Origin: a virus
DNA: 37,689 bases
Direction: 5' to 3' (one strand)
Virus record (IMG/VR): IMGVR_UViG_3300045970_001070
Coordinates: 1-37,689 of that record
Part shown: positions 6,903 to 13,610 of the stretch, one piece after another
Numbering within the stretch: the stretch's first letter is position 1
Layout of the letters: each line of letters opens with the position of its first letter
Notes under the pieces: generated by a model
Database searches by the model: none
The model's input: the letters and a program-made list of their open reading frames with translations, nothing else
What the model was told of the DNA's origin: nothing
Made by a program: the position numbers and the translations under genes

Positions 6903-7639
6903 CAGTAGCGCCCCTCGGTCTTCACGCAGTTGGCCTCGTCCAATCGCCGCGCGTGGGTCACGAGCGTGTCCAGTCGGTCCCGGAAGGCGCCCGAGGCCAG
7001 ACCGACTAGCTTGCTGGAGCCAAGAGTGCTGGAGCAACTGCGCAGGGCGCGGATGATGGCCCGGTAGGAGACTTTACGCACTACCTCGGTCCCTGGCCCG
7101 TCCCGCCGGCGACGCAGCGTACCCTCCCGGCCGGCATAGTCAAGGTCTAGCAGACGGGCGGCCGCGCGGATAGCCCGGACTCCGGCCTGGCTATAAGTCC
7201 CGAAGGCCCCCCGTACCACCCTTCTCCAGGCGGACTCGCCGCCGGCGTGGGCCTCCAGGTATAGGACGCAGGCCTGGCCCGCCTTGGTGAGGACGTGCTT
7301 GCCAGCGGCCTTCTCGACGAATCCCTCGTCGATCAGGCGCTTGATATGCCATCCGACGGCGGACCTGTGCTCGAATCCGAGCTCCTTTTGCAGTTGGCCG
7401 TGGCTGGACAGGGGGTGCTCCCCGAAGCGGATCAGGATGTGGGCCCTGGCCCGTTCAGAGCCCCGACTGTCCAAAACGTGTCGAGGTGCAACGTCGGTTT
7501 CATCGTAGTCCTGAGGCCGTGCTGTCCAATTCGAAACGGTCCGCCTCGGCGAAGCCCGGGTCGGGGCCATCGGAAGGTCGATTGCCACAAGCTCAGCAAG
7601 GGGGCTCTGAGGGGCTGAGACGAGGCGGACCTCAGGCAC
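6902..7639 (-). CDS. winged-helix DNA-binding protein
   Basis: 245 residues. Residues about 64-130 (RAHILIRFGEHPLSSHGQLQ ... HRSAVGWHIKRLIDEGFVEK) form a MarR/ArsR-type winged helix with a recognition helix and a wing ending KHVLTKAGQA. The C-terminal half is basic (GREGTLRRRRDGPG) and helical, with no recognised domain. Probably an early regulator or DNA-processing accessory protein. It overlaps the upstream XRE gene by 8 nt. Confidence 0.65.
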   Translation of the reverse strand: MPEVRLVSAPQSPLAELVAIDLPMAPTRASPRRTVSNWTARPQDYDETDVAPRHVLDSRGSERARAHILIRFGEHPLSSHGQLQKELGFEHRSAVGWHIKRLIDEGFVEKAAGKHVLTKAGQACVLYLEAHAGGESAWRRVVRGAFGTYSQAGVRAIRAAARLLDLDYAGREGTLRRRRDGPGTEVVRKVSYRAIIRALRSCSSTLGSSKLVGLASGAFRDRLDTLVTHARRLDEANCVKTEGRY

Positions 7640-8060
7640 TTATTGCCCCTTTGCAACACCCGCTGAGTTGGGCGATGCGCTGGCGCACAACCTCCAGCAC
7701 TCGAGTGCTGATCAGAGCGTCCTGCTCCTCATAACCCAAAAACGTGAGGATGCACAATAACTCCCGCACGTTGTCGCTAAGCGGGCTGTCCTGGCCGGCT
7801 TCTGGAATGTAGCCAGCAGCGATCATTGCACCAGACTCATTGCCAACCGCCAGCCCAAACTGCCGCGCTTTGGCCCGGCACGGCACGTAGCCTCCAGCAT
7901 ACCGATTGACATAGCTCGGGCTGCATTGCGCAGCGGTTCCGAGTTCCGTCTGGCTGACCCCGGTGGCGGACAAGCCCGCCTGTACGAAGGCCGCCCATTG
8001 CCTCTGGATGGCCTTGGGGTGTTGCTTCTCGGACTGGTTGTAGTAGACCGTCTTACGCAC
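7632..8060 (-). CDS. XRE-like helix-turn-helix protein
   Basis: 142 residues. A helix-turn-helix is visible at about residues 26-60 (LSATGVSQTELGTAAQCSPS, then YVNRYAGGYVPCRAKA), of the lambda repressor/Cro type. The C-terminal part is helical and has no protease-like (S24) domain. As the third regulator-type gene of the phage and the one inside the early operon, it may modulate early or late transcription. It overlaps both neighbours by 8 nt. Confidence 0.65.
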   Translation of the reverse strand: MRKTVYYNQSEKQHPKAIQRQWAAFVQAGLSATGVSQTELGTAAQCSPSYVNRYAGGYVPCRAKARQFGLAVGNESGAMIAAGYIPEAGQDSPLSDNVRELLCILTFLGYEEQDALISTRVLEVVRQRIAQLSGCCKGAISA

Positions 8061-8574
8061 GGGCGGCCTCCTTGAAGTCCTTGTTGGGGTCCTCCACGGT
8101 CACGCCTCGAATCGCCAGCTCGTCGAGCCAGTGCTGGCGGATATCTGGTGGGCAATGTTCCAGGGCATCCCACCAGGTGGGCCAGCGGTCATAGAGCCGG
8201 TAGAAAGAATACTGGTAGAGCAGGCTCTGCTGATTGTGAGGTTGGTCTGGTGGGTGCGGAGTGCCGCACTCCGGGCAGGTGCCTTTTCTGGCGGGCATGA
8301 GCATGCCGGACTTGGCCATGTCGGTAACGTCGCCAACGGTTCGGATGTCGGCCAGGATTTTGGCACCGTGCTGGGTGCATTCATGGATCTGGACCAGGTA
8401 CCACTGCCCGATGCGTGATCGGACGTGGCATAGCTGGTCGAGGATAGGCAGGCCGGCCGCCCTGATATGGATGTAAGCGGCCTGGACCAGACCCTCGGCC
8501 AGAACGCGGTGATACTCGGCAAAGGGCTTATACAGGTCTTTCCCAATGGTGCAGGCGTAGAGTGTCTTGGGCAT
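8053..8574 (-). CDS. hypothetical protein with central CPEC motif
   Basis: 173 residues, ATG overlapping the preceding stop as TAATG. Mostly helical. A central CPECGTPHPPDQPH segment could bind a metal with its two Cys and His residues. The C-terminus is Trp-rich (YDRWPTWWDALEHCPPDIRQ). No family recognised. Context is the early operon between a membrane peptide and an XRE protein. Confidence 0.6.
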   Translation of the reverse strand: MPKTLYACTIGKDLYKPFAEYHRVLAEGLVQAAYIHIRAAGLPILDQLCHVRSRIGQWYLVQIHECTQHGAKILADIRTVGDVTDMAKSGMLMPARKGTCPECGTPHPPDQPHNQQSLLYQYSFYRLYDRWPTWWDALEHCPPDIRQHWLDELAIRGVTVEDPNKDFKEAARA

Positions 8575-8702
8575 TATTGGCCACCTGCCAGGTAGAAGAG
8601 TGCCCAGACGCTTCCCATCCAGGTCACGAAGATGAGTCCGAAGGCCAGCCCTTCCCCTAAATCGAGTCCTATGTTACTATGACGACGGTCACTACTATCC
8701 AT
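8574..8702 (-). CDS. 42-residue single-pass membrane peptide
   Basis: Begins MDSSDRRHSNIG. A hydrophobic segment (GLAFGLIFVTWMGSVWALFY) spans residues about 18-38. An AAAGGGG motif lies 5-6 nt upstream of the ATG at 8702, which is preferred over the in-frame ATG at 8759 in the leader. It is coupled by TAATG to the next gene. The basic N-terminus suggests N-in topology. Possible roles are a small holin-like or superinfection-related peptide; there is no specific match. Confidence 0.6.
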   Translation of the reverse strand: MDSSDRRHSNIGLDLGEGLAFGLIFVTWMGSVWALFYLAGGQ

Positions 8703-8778
8703 AGTTGACCCCTTTCGACGCCTCCGGTTGCCTCCGGGGGCGTTTATTTTTTTGACCATTGCGCAGCGCGCGGCCGCG

Positions 8779-8813
8779 CAAAAAATTCAAGCCTTGAGGG
8801 ACTTTTCTCAAGG
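8779..8813 (-). terminator. possible intrinsic terminator or attenuator
   Basis: On the minus strand CCTTGAG-AAAAGTCC-CTCAAGG is a perfect 7-bp stem, followed after 7 nt by TTTTTT. The gap between stem and T-run is longer than usual, so efficiency is uncertain. It would attenuate early transcription between the two small membrane-peptide genes. Confidence 0.4.
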
Positions 8814-8902
8814 AATATGGACAAAAAAAGGACTGGACCAGGCGCACAGCACCGCCCTCTTGGTCGTTGCAGCGCTGCCTCGACGTCGACGGGCCTCGGG
8901 CG

Positions 8903-9001
8903 TTAATGCACACCGAGCACCCCCAGATAGTCCACAAGCAGGATTATTCCGTAGCCGAATACCAAGGTTAAAAAAAGTAGATCTAGGAAGTCTATTCCCA
9001 T
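8903..9001 (-). CDS. 32-residue hydrophobic peptide
   Basis: A short reading frame, ATG at 9001 to TAA at 8903, giving MGIDFLDLLFLTLVFGYGII then LLVDYLGVLGVH. Nearly the whole peptide is hydrophobic, as in a single TM helix. It follows the preceding gene's stop by 11 nt and precedes the attenuator-like hairpin. No strong Shine-Dalgarno. With the 42-residue peptide downstream it forms a pair of tiny membrane proteins. It may be a chance frame, but the length and hydrophobicity fit a real small gene. Confidence 0.45.
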   Translation of the reverse strand: MGIDFLDLLFLTLVFGYGIILLVDYLGVLGVH

Positions 9002-9012
9002 GATTGGCCGGC

Positions 9013-9474
9013 TCACGTTGGGTCCGCCTCCCGCATCTGTAGACGGCGCAGGACCTGAAGCGCGCCTCCGGTGTGCCGGTGGTAGTCCATGGCCTCGTGA
9101 TAGGCGGGGATATTCGCTTGCACGTCCTCGGCCAGGCGCGCTCGCAGGTCATTGCAGCGCTGCCATGCCCGGGCCTCCTCGGCCTCTACCAGGCTGAGCG
9201 TATGGTTAACGGATTGAGCCTCAAGAATGAGCACTTGGTGGGTGCGGCACGGCGTGAGTAAGCCGCTGCCGGCGGCGCGAAGGATGTCTTGGTAGGCATC
9301 TATTTTGCCCTGCCAGTAATGCGCAGGAAGAGGGCTGGTCCTAAAGTCAATGATGCTCTTACACTCCTCGACCGCACCCGTGACATAAGATTCAAGGTAT
9401 TCCGCGCTCATTGCTTCGCCCTGGGCGCTTGAAAAAAAGACCATGTTTTTTTGTTGTGCTAGACTCTCACGCAT
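9013..9474 (-). CDS. hypothetical helical protein
   Basis: About 153 residues from ATG at 9474, which overlaps the end of the upstream HTH gene. Other in-frame starts lie at 9510 and 9411 (MSAEYLES). Mainly helical with conserved-looking charged segments (AVEECKSIIDFRTSPLPAHY, AEEARAWQRCNDLRARLAED). No family recognised. It is the second gene of the leftward early operon, right after the excisionase-like gene. Confidence 0.55.
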   Translation of the reverse strand: MRESLAQQKNMVFFSSAQGEAMSAEYLESYVTGAVEECKSIIDFRTSPLPAHYWQGKIDAYQDILRAAGSGLLTPCRTHQVLILEAQSVNHTLSLVEAEEARAWQRCNDLRARLAEDVQANIPAYHEAMDYHRHTGGALQVLRRLQMREADPT

Positions 9475-9781
9475 GTCTGCGCCGTTCCTCTCTCCTCTGC
9501 CAGGCTTCAATCAGACTCAGTGGTTCACAGTCCGCGGCCACCAGCGGCCTGCCCTTGGGGCCGGGCTTTTCCACGGGCCTGGCCGGCCTATCCGCGTTGA
9601 GGTAGGCGGTGATGGCCGACAGGGGCACGCGAATCAAGCTGCCCACGCGCGTGCTGGCGAGGTCTCCGCTGGCCACCAGGGCGCGCACCTTGGAGTGATG
9701 GCATTTGAGGTAGATGGCCACCTCGTAGACGTCATAGACGGGGTCGGCGGAGACCGTGCGGCGCACGATTGGGCGAGCCAT
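9467..9781 (-). CDS. excisionase-like MerR/HTH_17-type DNA-binding protein
   Basis: 104 residues. Residues about 15-62 (VYDVYEVAIYLKCHHSKVRA, LVASGDLAS, TRVGSLIRVP) match the winged-helix layout of excisionase-type proteins (V-x-E-V-A-x-x-L...S-x-x-T-V-x-x-L...G-x-L...G...R-V). Recombination directionality factors of this fold help integrase excise the prophage. It is the first gene of the leftward early operon, well placed to be expressed on induction. It could instead be a regulator; the integrase and attP lie about 4 kb away. Confidence 0.65.
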   Translation of the reverse strand: MARPIVRRTVSADPVYDVYEVAIYLKCHHSKVRALVASGDLASTRVGSLIRVPLSAITAYLNADRPARPVEKPGPKGRPLVAADCEPLSLIEAWQRREERRRHA

Positions 9782-9857
9782 TACGCCCCAACACTTTCGC
9801 GTATCGCCTGTCGATTTTCACTCGACAGCAGAGACCAGTTAAAGGAGCACAGCCCAG
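9782..9857. promoter_or_regulatory. divergent promoter region with inverted repeat
   Basis: A 76-bp gap between divergent genes. CTGTCGA-TTTTCAC-TCGACAG (9808-9828) is a perfect 7-bp inverted repeat and a candidate operator. On the minus strand TTAACT, 17 nt, GAAAAT is a weak promoter candidate for the leftward early operon. A strong AAAGGAG for the rightward gene lies at 9841-9847. The repeat does not match the standard LexA spacing. Confidence 0.4.
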
Positions 9858-10118
9858 ATGTCACATCCTCAGGAAAATAACGAGCCAGCGTCGCAAGGCT
9901 ACTCAGAGCCGAGTCGCACCGAAACGCCTTTTGCCAAGGTTGGTGGGGATTCGTATTTGTGGTCCGCGGAGATTGCCAATCTGGCCGAGAACGGGAACTT
10001 TCAGGCAAAGCTAGTTCACTGTCTACTCGCGCAATTAGAGCTACTTCGTCAAGAAACGCGAGTCCAGACCGAATTGCTTCGGCGGCTTGTGCGAGAGACA
10101 GAGGCGCAAGGGGCTTGA
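9858..10118 (+). CDS. small hypothetical protein between switch and early operon
   Basis: 85 residues, ATG with AAAGGAG about 10 nt upstream. The N-terminal third is polar and Pro/Ser-rich (ENNEPASQGYSEPS). The rest is an amphipathic helix (AKLVHCLLAQLELLRQETRV, QTELLRRLVRETEAQG) suited to dimerisation or coiled coil. It runs rightward towards the leftward repressor-type gene, leaving 6 bp. Convergent placement could give antisense interference with that gene. No family recognised. Confidence 0.55.
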   Translation: MSHPQENNEPASQGYSEPSRTETPFAKVGGDSYLWSAEIANLAENGNFQAKLVHCLLAQLELLRQETRVQTELLRRLVRETEAQGA

Positions 10119-10124
10119 GCTCCA

Positions 10125-10355
10125 TCACGCCACCTGCCCGCTCTGCCGGGCCTCGGCCTCGTCGGCGAAGTGCTGATGCACCTCGGCGCCCAGCACCTTG
10201 GCTAGCAGGCACATCTTGTCATAGCTGGGACGCCGCGCGCCTGCTTCCCACTGGCAGATTAAAGCAGCGGACACTCCAATGGCCTCGGCGAGGTGTTTTT
10301 GCAGCTCAAATTTCTTCAGGCGCAGCTGCGTCAGCCAGGATCTACTTAGCATCAT
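10125..10355 (-). CDS. XRE-family regulator, leftward arm of the genetic switch
   Basis: 76 residues from ATG at 10355 (an ATG also at 10352). The HTH spans residues about 8-60 (LTQLRLKKFELQKHLAEAIG, VSAALICQWEAGARRPS), typical of Cro/CI proteins, with no oligomerisation or cleavage domain. In-frame TTG (10391) and ATG (10367) lie upstream but overlap the predicted promoter. The -10 TATGCT at 10363-10368 would put the transcript start right at the ATG, hence a leaderless mRNA, as for lambda cI from PRM. Which of the two switch proteins is the prophage repressor cannot be decided from sequence. Confidence 0.75.
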   Translation of the reverse strand: MMLSRSWLTQLRLKKFELQKHLAEAIGVSAALICQWEAGARRPSYDKMCLLAKVLGAEVHQHFADEAEARQSGQVA

Positions 10356-10374
10356 GTTAAGTAGCATACTTAAC
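10356..10374. promoter_or_regulatory. 19-bp palindromic operator in the switch
   Basis: GTTAAGTA-GCA-TACTTAAC is a perfect 8-bp inverted repeat overlapping the leftward -10. Related half-sites (TACTTA at 10342-10347, GTTAG at 10380-10384, GTTAA at 10406-10410) are scattered across 10340-10412. This is the layout expected for a set of XRE-repressor operators covering both promoters. Confidence 0.65.
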
Positions 10375-10413
10375 AACAAGTTAGGTGTCAAGTGCTTAGC
10401 TGGAAGTTAATCT
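10363..10413. promoter_or_regulatory. divergent promoters sharing their -35 region
   Basis: Leftward: TTGACA (10391-10386), 17-nt spacer, TATGCT (10368-10363). Rightward: GTGTCA (10385-10390), 17-nt spacer, TAATCT (10408-10413). The two -35 boxes lie on the same bases on opposite strands, so polymerase can occupy only one at a time. Both predicted starts fall at the first codon of the gene they serve (ATG 10355, GTG 10420). The leftward elements are near-consensus; the rightward -35 is weaker. Confidence 0.6.
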
Positions 10414-10419
10414 AGAGTC

Positions 10420-11118
10420 GTGAGCTTATCTGCACGCATCAAGTCTGCGCGCGTGACTTCCGGGCTCAGCCAGGAAGCACTGGCTGAAGCCGTGGGAGTA
10501 AGTCACGTAGCGGTCTTTCACTGGGAGTCTGCGCAAAGAGGTCCGTCCAGAGGTAATCTTCAGAAGATTGCAGAGGTTCTAGGTAAGCCGGTTGGCTGGT
10601 TTTTTGGCGAAGGAGAGGACAATGGATCAGATTCAAACGTTACGGGCGGAGGTCAGGCGACTCACGGAGCAGTCGGCCACCGACTTTCAGTTCACGATGG
10701 TGGCAATGAAGGACATGGGGGAGCGATTCCAGGCTCAAGCCGAAGCGTTGGGCCGCGAAATGAAAGAGGGCTTCAACCAGTTGGCCGGCCGGATGAAGCT
10801 GCAGGAGCAGCGAGTCACGGCGGTGCTAGAGGCCGTCGACCACAGCCTGCAGATTTACGAGAATCACGAGCGTCGGCTACAGACCCTGGAGAGCCGGAGC
10901 GAGCCGGCGGCTTAGAGAGCGTCCTGCTCGACCTGGTGGCCCAGCTCCGGGAGGACCGGGGCCTGGCTCAACGGCGACACGAGGAAATGATTGAGGAGAT
11001 GCGGGGGCTCCGCCATCGACTGGAGGTCGCCGAGACGAAGCTCAAGGCGCGACCCCCCAGGAGGACGCAGCAGTTCCTTGACTCCCCCGCGATACCCGGA
11101 CGCGCGGGGGATGGATGA
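10420..11118 (+). CDS. XRE-family regulator, rightward arm of the genetic switch
   Basis: GTG start. Residues 1-66 are a clear XRE HTH (MSLSARIKSARVTSGLSQEA, LAEAVGVSHVAVFHWESAQR) ending GKPVGWFFGEGED. The frame stays open to 11118 (232 residues), but residues about 70-160 look like a shadow frame over the nested gene at 10622-10915. From about 10912 onward the frame again looks coding (LESVLLDLVAQLREDRGLAQ, then a charged coiled coil). So it is either one long protein with an overprinted gene, or a short HTH protein plus a third small cistron with GTG at 10936. The opposing XRE gene and shared operators make it half of the lysogeny switch. Confidence 0.6.
   Translation: MSLSARIKSARVTSGLSQEALAEAVGVSHVAVFHWESAQRGPSRGNLQKIAEVLGKPVGWFFGEGEDNGSDSNVTGGGQATHGAVGHRLSVHDGGNEGHGGAIPGSSRSVGPRNERGLQPVGRPDEAAGAASHGGARGRRPQPADLRESRASATDPGEPERAGGLESVLLDLVAQLREDRGLAQRRHEEMIEEMRGLRHRLEVAETKLKARPPRRTQQFLDSPAIPGRAGDG
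10622..10915 (+). CDS. coiled-coil protein overlapping the XRE frame
   Basis: 97 residues in the +1 frame relative to the XRE gene. The ATG has an excellent Shine-Dalgarno (AAGGAG, 7 nt before). The sequence is one long heptad-like helix (MDQIQTLRAEVRRLTEQ; FQAQAEALGREMKEGFNQLA; HERRLQTLESRSEPAA). A SlyX-like or regulator-partner role is conceivable. Its strong ribosome site and convincing helix support it over the XRE frame for this interval. Confidence 0.65.
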   Translation: MDQIQTLRAEVRRLTEQSATDFQFTMVAMKDMGERFQAQAEALGREMKEGFNQLAGRMKLQEQRVTAVLEAVDHSLQIYENHERRLQTLESRSEPAA

Positions 11119-11119
11119 C

Positions 11120-11185
11120 CTCCGCTCAACGCGGAAAATCCGGGTGCAGTGGCATTTTGCCCTGGACATTTAGCGGACGTTGAGC
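11120..11185. promoter_or_regulatory. 10-bp inverted repeat upstream of the accessory nuclease gene
   Basis: CCGCTCAACG (11120-11129) and CGTTGAGCGG (11176-11185) are exact inverted copies separated by 46 bp, in the gap between the switch operon and the accessory nuclease gene. They could be paired operators or a long-looped hairpin. The gap otherwise holds no gene, only a GGGAGG ribosome site before 11254. Confidence 0.4.
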
Positions 11186-11253
11186 GGACCCTGATAGGAT
11201 GCCGGCACCAAAATTGTGAGTAAGCACTTGAATTTGAAATAGGGAGGCAAAGG

Positions 11254-12420
11254 ATGGATTTCATAGATCAGTTGCGAGCGATTGGCACACAGGTCGCCCG
11301 TATGAAGGAGACGGTTCAGACCGAGGAGGCGACGAAGCAAGCGTTTGTTCTGCCGTTCCTGAACGCTCTCGGATACAACGTATTCGACCCTACGGAGGTG
11401 GTTCCCGAGATGTGTGCGGACGTCGGCGTGAAGAAGGGAGAAAAGGTAGACTACGCCATAATGAAGGACGGCAAGCCAATCATTTTGATTGAGGCCAAGC
11501 ATTGGGGAGTCAACCTGAACAACATCACGCCAACGCAGCTTTACAGGTATTTTTCCGTCACGCAGGCCCGCATCGGCATCCTGACCAACGGAGTCATCTA
11601 CCGCTTCTTCAGTGACCTGGAAGAGTCAAACAAGATGGACCATAAACCGTTCCTAGAGTTCAATATTCTCGACATTTCAGAACCGATGGTCGCAGAGGTC
11701 AAGCGCATCACGAAAAGCAGCTTCCAGATTGAGGATGTCCTTAACTCCGCCATCGAACTGAAATATACCAAAGAAATTAAGCGCATCCTATCCGAGGAAC
11801 TGGCATCCCCCACCGAGGAGTTTGTCAAATTTTTTACCAGTCGGGTGCACACGGGCCGGATGACGCCGAGTGTTAAGCAGCATTTTACCGATTTAGTGAA
11901 GCGCGCTCTAAACCTGTTTATCAGTGAACGCTTGAGCGAGCGCCTAAAGACGGCACTGGCCCAAGAGAGCGGTGAATCCGCGATCATCTACGTCGATACA
12001 CTTCAGGAGTCAGGCGCCGCGCATACTGGGGATCCGGCAACAGAATCCAAGGGCAGGGAGGAGCGTATCACGACCACTCCCGAGGAGATGGAAGCGTTTT
12101 ACCTCGTCAAGTCTATACTTAGGTCAACGATTGACCCCAGTCGAATCCATCACCGGGACGCCATATCCTATTTTTCGATTTTACTGGACAACAACAACCG
12201 GAAAACCATCTGTCGTTTGTATCTGGACGGAGCGAAGAGATACATCGGCTTCATGGGTGATGGAAAAAAAGAAGAGAAAATCCAAATTCAAGACCTGAAC
12301 GACCTCTATCAGCACTCCGACAGGATACAGGGAGTCGTTGCTAGACTTGGTCAGCGGCCAATTTCTGAGCCTGGTGACAACCCTGCTGGTGATTTGGTTG
12401 AATCAGCCAACGCAAGTTAG
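11254..12420 (+). CDS. stand-alone type I restriction HsdR N-terminal-like nuclease-fold protein
   Basis: 388 residues; GGGAGG ribosome site 7 nt before the ATG. The N-terminal 120 residues match the HsdR-N-type PD-(D/E)xK domain: E24/E25 in the first helix, D66 in GEKVDYAI, then ILIEAKHW with E80 and K82, and QLYRYF downstream. No helicase or methylase follows, so it is not a complete type I enzyme. The central part is helical, and residues about 285-365 look like a second small alpha/beta domain. Such stand-alone proteins are common in prophages and may act in phage exclusion. It lies in an accessory block between switch and integrase and ends in a strong terminator, which fits a lysogenically expressed moron. 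Confidence 0.75.
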   Translation: MDFIDQLRAIGTQVARMKETVQTEEATKQAFVLPFLNALGYNVFDPTEVVPEMCADVGVKKGEKVDYAIMKDGKPIILIEAKHWGVNLNNITPTQLYRYFSVTQARIGILTNGVIYRFFSDLEESNKMDHKPFLEFNILDISEPMVAEVKRITKSSFQIEDVLNSAIELKYTKEIKRILSEELASPTEEFVKFFTSRVHTGRMTPSVKQHFTDLVKRALNLFISERLSERLKTALAQESGESAIIYVDTLQESGAAHTGDPATESKGREERITTTPEEMEAFYLVKSILRSTIDPSRIHHRDAISYFSILLDNNNRKTICRLYLDGAKRYIGFMGDGKKEEKIQIQDLNDLYQHSDRIQGVVARLGQRPISEPGDNPAGDLVESANAS

Positions 12421-12447
12421 AGGCTACCTAAAACTTGAGATAAACTC

Positions 12448-12483
12448 AACAAAAGAGCCCGGTTGCTGCCGGGCTCTTTTGTT
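12448..12483. terminator. strong bidirectional intrinsic terminator
   Basis: A 15-bp perfect stem, AACAAAAGAGCCCGG and CCGGGCTCTTTTGTT, with loop TTGCTG. A-run before and T-run after the GC core let it work in both directions. It separates the rightward nuclease-like gene from the leftward Ser-rich gene, whose stop codon lies at its edge. Confidence 0.85.
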
Positions 12484-12709
12484 ATGGATTCTGCGCAGGT
12501 GGAGTCGGGAGTGGGGGGACGATACTCTCAGGGCTTGAGGTTGCTTGAGGCATCGTGGACGACTGCATGCCGCCCCAGGCGATCGCGGGGTCCAGTCCGC
12601 CCCGGCCTGATGATCCACTGGAATACTGGGAGCCCGAAGACCTTTGCTCCCAAGACGAGCCGGTGCTCTCCTGAACGACGAAGGTCTGATTTTTGTTTTG
12701 GTCTGACAC
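12482..12709 (-). CDS. small Ser/Pro-rich hypothetical protein
   Basis: 75 residues from GTG at 12709, with AAGGAG about 6 nt upstream. Low complexity: Ser/Gln/Gly-rich N-terminal half (VQESTGSSWEQRSSGSQYSS), Pro-rich tail (PLPTPPAQNP), probably disordered. It runs opposite to its flanking genes and ends in the shared terminator. No family recognised. The ribosome site and terminator support it as a real, independently expressed gene. Confidence 0.6.
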   Translation of the reverse strand: MSDQNKNQTFVVQESTGSSWEQRSSGSQYSSGSSGRGGLDPAIAWGGMQSSTMPQATSSPESIVPPLPTPPAQNP

Positions 12710-12838
12710 GGTATCTCCTTAGAAAGGGAAATTGGACCCGCGTCAGAACCTAAAAGCCGTTAGAAACTTTGAAGGGGCTGGACGCGTGTCTTGCCTCTCT
12801 TTTTTTGGTAAGAGTTTTGAATTTCCTTCGGAGGTGAC

Positions 12839-13495
12839 ATGCCGACCACGCTAGCTGTCCTTGCGATGTTCTTGCCCGGATTCATTGCTATGGAAGTCAT
12901 ATACCACCTGGGCCCACGCAACTTCCGTTCAAACTCCGAGAGCTACAAATACGTTTTGGCCGTCCTTCTCGGTGCTATTGTTTTTGCCGTCACCACTGCC
13001 TTTTATGGCGAGAGTTTCAATGCGAGTTGGGACCAACTTACAGACGCCAAGCTCCTGACTAACAGACGCGTGCTGTGGACGGTCCTTGCAGCAATAGTCG
13101 TTGGCTGGGCCTGGCATACGTTTTTTACTCACGTCATGCCTGGATTTTACCGACTCTCGCGCGCAATCAAGCTTCAAATCTTCGGCACCAGCAGGCATTT
13201 CCACGGACCCATCAAGGTTTTTGACACGGCCATGGACCTCATGGACGACTGTATGGTGATGGTCTTTCTCAAAGATGGGCGAGTCTTGAAGGGCGGCCTG
13301 GTCGCCTATCCAGACCTCGACGGAGATAGCGGCTTGGTCGTGAGGGTCATTGCCTATGGCCATTTGCCTGACCCCAAGAAGAGTTGGACACCCGTGTTTG
13401 AGGCGGATCTGCCGACAACCCTGGAGTCGCTCATCTGGATTCCTGGTGGACAGATTGAGTATGTCAGTGCAGTCAAGGCTGTTGCCAGTCGGTAG
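12839..13495 (+). CDS. DUF6338-like membrane protein
   Basis: 218 residues; GGAGGTGAC immediately before the ATG is a near-perfect ribosome site. Three hydrophobic segments are visible at about residues 2-22 (TLAVLAMFLPGFIAMEVIY), 40-58 (VLAVLLGAIVFAVTTAFY) and 80-97 (WTVLAAIVVGWAWHTFF). The rest is a soluble C-terminal domain with beta strands (VMVFLKDGRVLKGGLVAYPD, PGGQIEYVSAVKA). The N-terminal FLPGF pattern and overall plan match the DUF6338 family as remembered. It sits in the accessory block upstream of the integrase. A membrane role in superinfection exclusion or defence is inference. Confidence 0.65.
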   Translation: MPTTLAVLAMFLPGFIAMEVIYHLGPRNFRSNSESYKYVLAVLLGAIVFAVTTAFYGESFNASWDQLTDAKLLTNRRVLWTVLAAIVVGWAWHTFFTHVMPGFYRLSRAIKLQIFGTSRHFHGPIKVFDTAMDLMDDCMVMVFLKDGRVLKGGLVAYPDLDGDSGLVVRVIAYGHLPDPKKSWTPVFEADLPTTLESLIWIPGGQIEYVSAVKAVASR

Positions 13496-13519
13496 GTTAC
13501 TGGCCCCTGAAACAAGAAA

Positions 13520-13545
13520 AGAGCCCGACCGGTTGGCCGAGCTCT
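13520..13545 (+). terminator. weak terminator-like hairpin
   Basis: GAGCCCGACC-GGTT-GGCCGAGCTC forms an imperfect 10-bp stem just after the DUF6338-like gene. No T-run follows (TCTCACATCTTT), so read-through into the integrase gene is likely. Confidence 0.35.
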
Positions 13546-13610
13546 CACATCTTTAGCAGGGTTGTAAATTCCGCCGCCGGTGATGAATTCCTTTCCAGGA
13601 GGAGGCACCG

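Noticed and set aside
9808-9828. LexA (SOS) box
   Set aside because: CTGT and ACAG are present but 13 bp apart rather than 8, so it does not fit the standard SOS operator.
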